A stretch of 64,000 nucleotides of DNA from positions 372,001 through 436,000 of the forward strand of contig CANLPY010000002.1 in NCBI GenBank assembly GCA_947493165.1, given 5' to 3'. This DNA comes from an uncultured Erythrobacter sp. Its GTDB lineage: Bacteria; Pseudomonadota; Alphaproteobacteria; Sphingomonadales; Sphingomonadaceae. The notes under the pieces were generated by a model that was not told the origin of the DNA, did not search any database, and worked only from the letters and a program-made list of their open reading frames with translations. The stretch's first letter is position 1. Every line of letters begins with the position of its first letter. The position numbers were made by a program, and so were the translations under genes. Positions 63,301 to 64,000 of this stretch are shown one piece after another.

Positions 63301-63459
63301 CGCAGTCAATGGCGTTGCCACATCATCAAAGGCAAGGTCTATCCCTGGTGCACCGGCAGGCGCGAGCGGCAATTCTCCTTGCTCTTGCGCATGTGCTGCA
63401 CTGGCGAGCGACGATGCGATCGCAATGCTGGCAACTCCAAATGTGAACCTGTTACTCAT
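60367..63459 (-). CDS. S8 subtilisin-type autotransporter protease with GDI heptads
   Basis: 1030 residues from ATG 63459, whose signal peptide ends in AAHAQ. An N-terminal segment with ten heptads of (Y/W)GDI(D/G/N/S)(A/P)F covers residues about 92-161 (see the repeat entry). The subtilisin domain follows: catalytic Asp316 in VIDGSF, His342 in NGHGAGV, Ser530 in GTSFAAP. An EF-hand-like calcium loop DKDGDGRVG is near residue 690. The C-terminal part alternates hydrophobic/polar residues to a final RF, as in an autotransporter barrel. The protein is probably secreted through its own barrel and displays or releases a calcium-stabilised protease. It is followed by the GGDEF-EAL gene. Confidence 0.87.
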   Translation of the reverse strand: MSNRFTFGVASIAIASSLASAAHAQEQGELPLAPAGAPGIDLAFDDVATPLTAAVRVETVNVSAPELISVPNQFDAPISSGVVTARSIDPNYGDIDAFYGDIGAFYGDIDAFWGDINPFYGDIGAFYGDINPFYGDISPFYGDIGAFWGDIDAFYGDIGAFDATNLKLLGEFWAANSAQLAATDQVWGKLKYERDGGRYFLEYDGTPDRILKALDTLISQAEAQFGATYEAETGKSFRGDLVTEILARHGVSLNNKVSLAGKSAGDRAAFFLDWHDTLQGYSGIDAVDHWMRTINWTPAITQIQGEGKQAIIGVIDGSFSADADLADNIAWSGGGSTTVNGHGAGVASLIAAAHDGEGVMGIAPKAKLATYNPFDADNTATWDNVQSGIEQILYRYVGGNDTGYVSAINLSLGESGWAVSQGLADVLNSQHLARWNHETTYVVAAGNDGITQTADIDWNYASDTTFILVGSVAPNGQISNFSNRPGSTCLLNRGVCNAGNELFRRTVVAPGELILVSDGQGGTVRRSGTSFAAPLVSGAIALLHDRWTWLARNPEETADIIFRSAQDLGAPGPDEIYGWGLLDVAASQSPLDFGALTYRTHQKIRGVQFAVTSSVSSLLGAGIPASWETNNAYITAIERIGDTFRDFAIPVSSFTYGSTTNALGHGDQRFQDFINSRFSNWLLSKGADKDGDGRVGVSQLTSQAAPTRGEWRLQYDMIAPRLTDAGTFEPVHTAATLIDPSGAFSFTLGHGHGALSLNGQRFGLISDHDTDVGGVNPVLGLASGEAFASASYKATPTTTITAGFSEEHEDWRDLVGVSDLQREIQRNLGARDASAFTMGVEQKITDAVSVNMQWTNLREDDALLGAQTSSEEFLGKGSKTEAVTLSATFDLGEGLSFDLSATGASTDTADGQLLFNSGRVMSTAGQITMNKRGLMGDSDVLRVSIGQPLTVESGELQFDSDQVIDRETGELGIVTQTIGIETKRRMTGEIVYASPLTNNSEFGLFGRYISAGDAGDEQSYVVGANIGMRF
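62977..63186 (-). repeat. Ten 21-bp repeats encoding (Y/W)GDI heptads
   Basis: Ten tandem heptads in-frame, e.g. YGDIDAF, WGDINPF, YGDISPF. The DNA copies vary in synonymous positions while the Gly-Asp-Ile core is unchanged, so selection rather than recent slippage keeps them. Aromatic and Asp positions are spaced every seven residues, which could build a stacked or calcium-binding spine. Confidence 0.9.
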
Positions 63460-63823
63460 GGTCTCAATCCAATTTCCGTTCGTAAGCGCCACAAAGCGCA
63501 ATTCGATAGGGACGGAATAGCGGAAGAGGTGTTCGACCTAAGTTGACCCCAATGGTTAAAAAATTAGGAATTTTGCACGGTGCCGCAACTGAGCGAAAAC
63601 ACAGGGCTTTCCCTTAACTAACCCGGAATCGCCGTTCATGGGAGTTAACTTGGAGTAAACGCGCAAATCACGGCAGATGCTGAGCGTTTTCGGCGAGCCT
63701 TTCATTAATCTTCTGAGGCGCCCAAAGTCCTTGCCGCGCCTGTGATTCGTTTCCTGGAAATTTGCGAGAATTTCGGCAGAAGTATTCGCGCGGCTTCGCC
63801 GATAGGGGTTCCGCAAAATGCAG
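63460..63823. other. Intergenic region upstream of the S8 autotransporter
   Basis: 364 bp with no supported gene. An 86-codon minus-strand frame (63556-63816) is Arg-rich and does not resemble a protein. TTAACT at 63614-63619 and AGTTAA at 63643-63648 form a loose inverted repeat. The region should contain the autotransporter promoter and the end of the TetR-like gene. Confidence 0.5.
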
Positions 63824-64000
63824 TTACCTCGATAGTTGCGGTATTAGGCTAAGCAGCTGCTCCGCTACTCCCCTGAGCCGATGTGGCGGCGAACCAGACC
63901 GCGCCAAAATTCTAAGGCCAATATAACCTGCCAAAAGCGTGCCGGATAACTCATTCTCTTGCTGCTCTACATCTTGACCAGCGGACAGCGCCTTCTGGAA
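63824..64000 (-). CDS. C-terminal end of a TetR-like regulator (partial)
   Basis: The last 58 codons of a minus-strand gene whose start is beyond the window, ending TAA at 63826-63824. The segment has ENELSGTLLAGYIGLRILARSG and later GVAEQLLSLIP, the pattern common at the C-terminus of TetR/AcrR-type ligand-binding domains (helix 8-9). The DNA-binding domain is not present, so the assignment is tentative. Confidence 0.55.
   Translation of the reverse strand, partial: FQKALSAGQDVEQQENELSGTLLAGYIGLRILARSGSPPHRLRGVAEQLLSLIPQLSR

Noticed and set aside
63556-63816. 86-codon minus-strand frame upstream of the autotransporter
   Set aside because: Arg/Lys-rich, no homology recognised, no ribosome site; treated as intergenic.

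Overview
The window looks like a chromosomal segment of a Sphingomonadales alphaproteobacterium, most likely an Erythrobacter/Altererythrobacter-type (Erythrobacteraceae) organism. The grounds are the crtY-crtI-crtB carotenoid block, MipA/OmpV and TonB-dependent outer-membrane proteins, a MetH split into two proteins, a gcvT-gcvH-gcvPA-gcvPB operon behind a tandem glycine riboswitch, many acyl-CoA genes, fairly high GC and dense ATGA-coupled operons. This is inference from gene content; no rRNA or tRNA gene is present to confirm it. No phage, integrase, transposase or CRISPR array was seen.

Layout. 1-5 kb: a partial exported amidohydrolase, a secreted S9 prolyl-oligopeptidase-like peptidase, an OmpV/MipA protein and a DUF2585 membrane protein. 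5-9.5 kb: carotenoid genes crtY, crtI and crtB, with a LOG-type nucleotide phosphoribohydrolase gene inside the operon and a long hairpin before crtB. 9.5-13.2 kb: a two-subunit biotin-dependent acyl-CoA carboxylase. 13.2-18 kb: an MFS drug transporter, DNA polymerase IV, Nudix, 6-phosphogluconolactonase, Dps and a degenerate GDT1-like membrane protein. 18-29 kb: short-chain dehydrogenase, enoyl-CoA hydratases and a compact valine degradation cluster (MmsA, acyl-CoA dehydrogenase, 3-hydroxyisobutyryl-CoA hydrolase, enoyl-CoA hydratase, MmsB). A tandem pair of 37-residue hydrophobic peptide genes and an Nmad3-like protein lie in the same stretch. 29-31 kb: nucleotidyltransferase plus flippase. 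31-36 kb: glycine cleavage operon with riboswitch. 36-43 kb: a serine hydrolase lipoprotein and the methionine operon (ArsR-methyltransferase fusion, metF, split metH) with a palindromic operator. 43-57.5 kb: a probable carbohydrate locus (GH42 galactosidase, Gfo/Idh dehydrogenase, aldo-keto reductase, TauD-like oxygenase). It meets an opposing operon of TPR-sulfotransferase, BciA-like reductase and SSS symporter, followed by a TonB receptor and a BCCT transporter. 57.7-64 kb: a GGDEF-EAL protein with periplasmic TPRs, an S8 autotransporter protease carrying ten heptad repeats, and the C-terminal end of a TetR-like regulator.

How the parts connect. The valine cluster should yield propionyl-CoA, which the carboxylase at 9.6-13.2 kb might use, though its substrate cannot be read from sequence. 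Glycine cleavage supplies methylene-THF, which MetF and MetH use for methionine synthesis; both operons carry their own cis-regulators (glycine riboswitch; ArsR-type palindrome).

The observations I find most unusual are: the duplicated 37-aa peptides under purifying selection (19851-20108); the (Y/W)GDI heptad array in the S8 autotransporter; a BciA-like chlorophyllide reductase in a sulfotransferase/transporter operon; an Nmad3-like protein with no modification partners in view; a 26-bp near-palindrome before the TonB receptor; and two copies of a hairpin-rich intergenic repeat about 10 kb apart.
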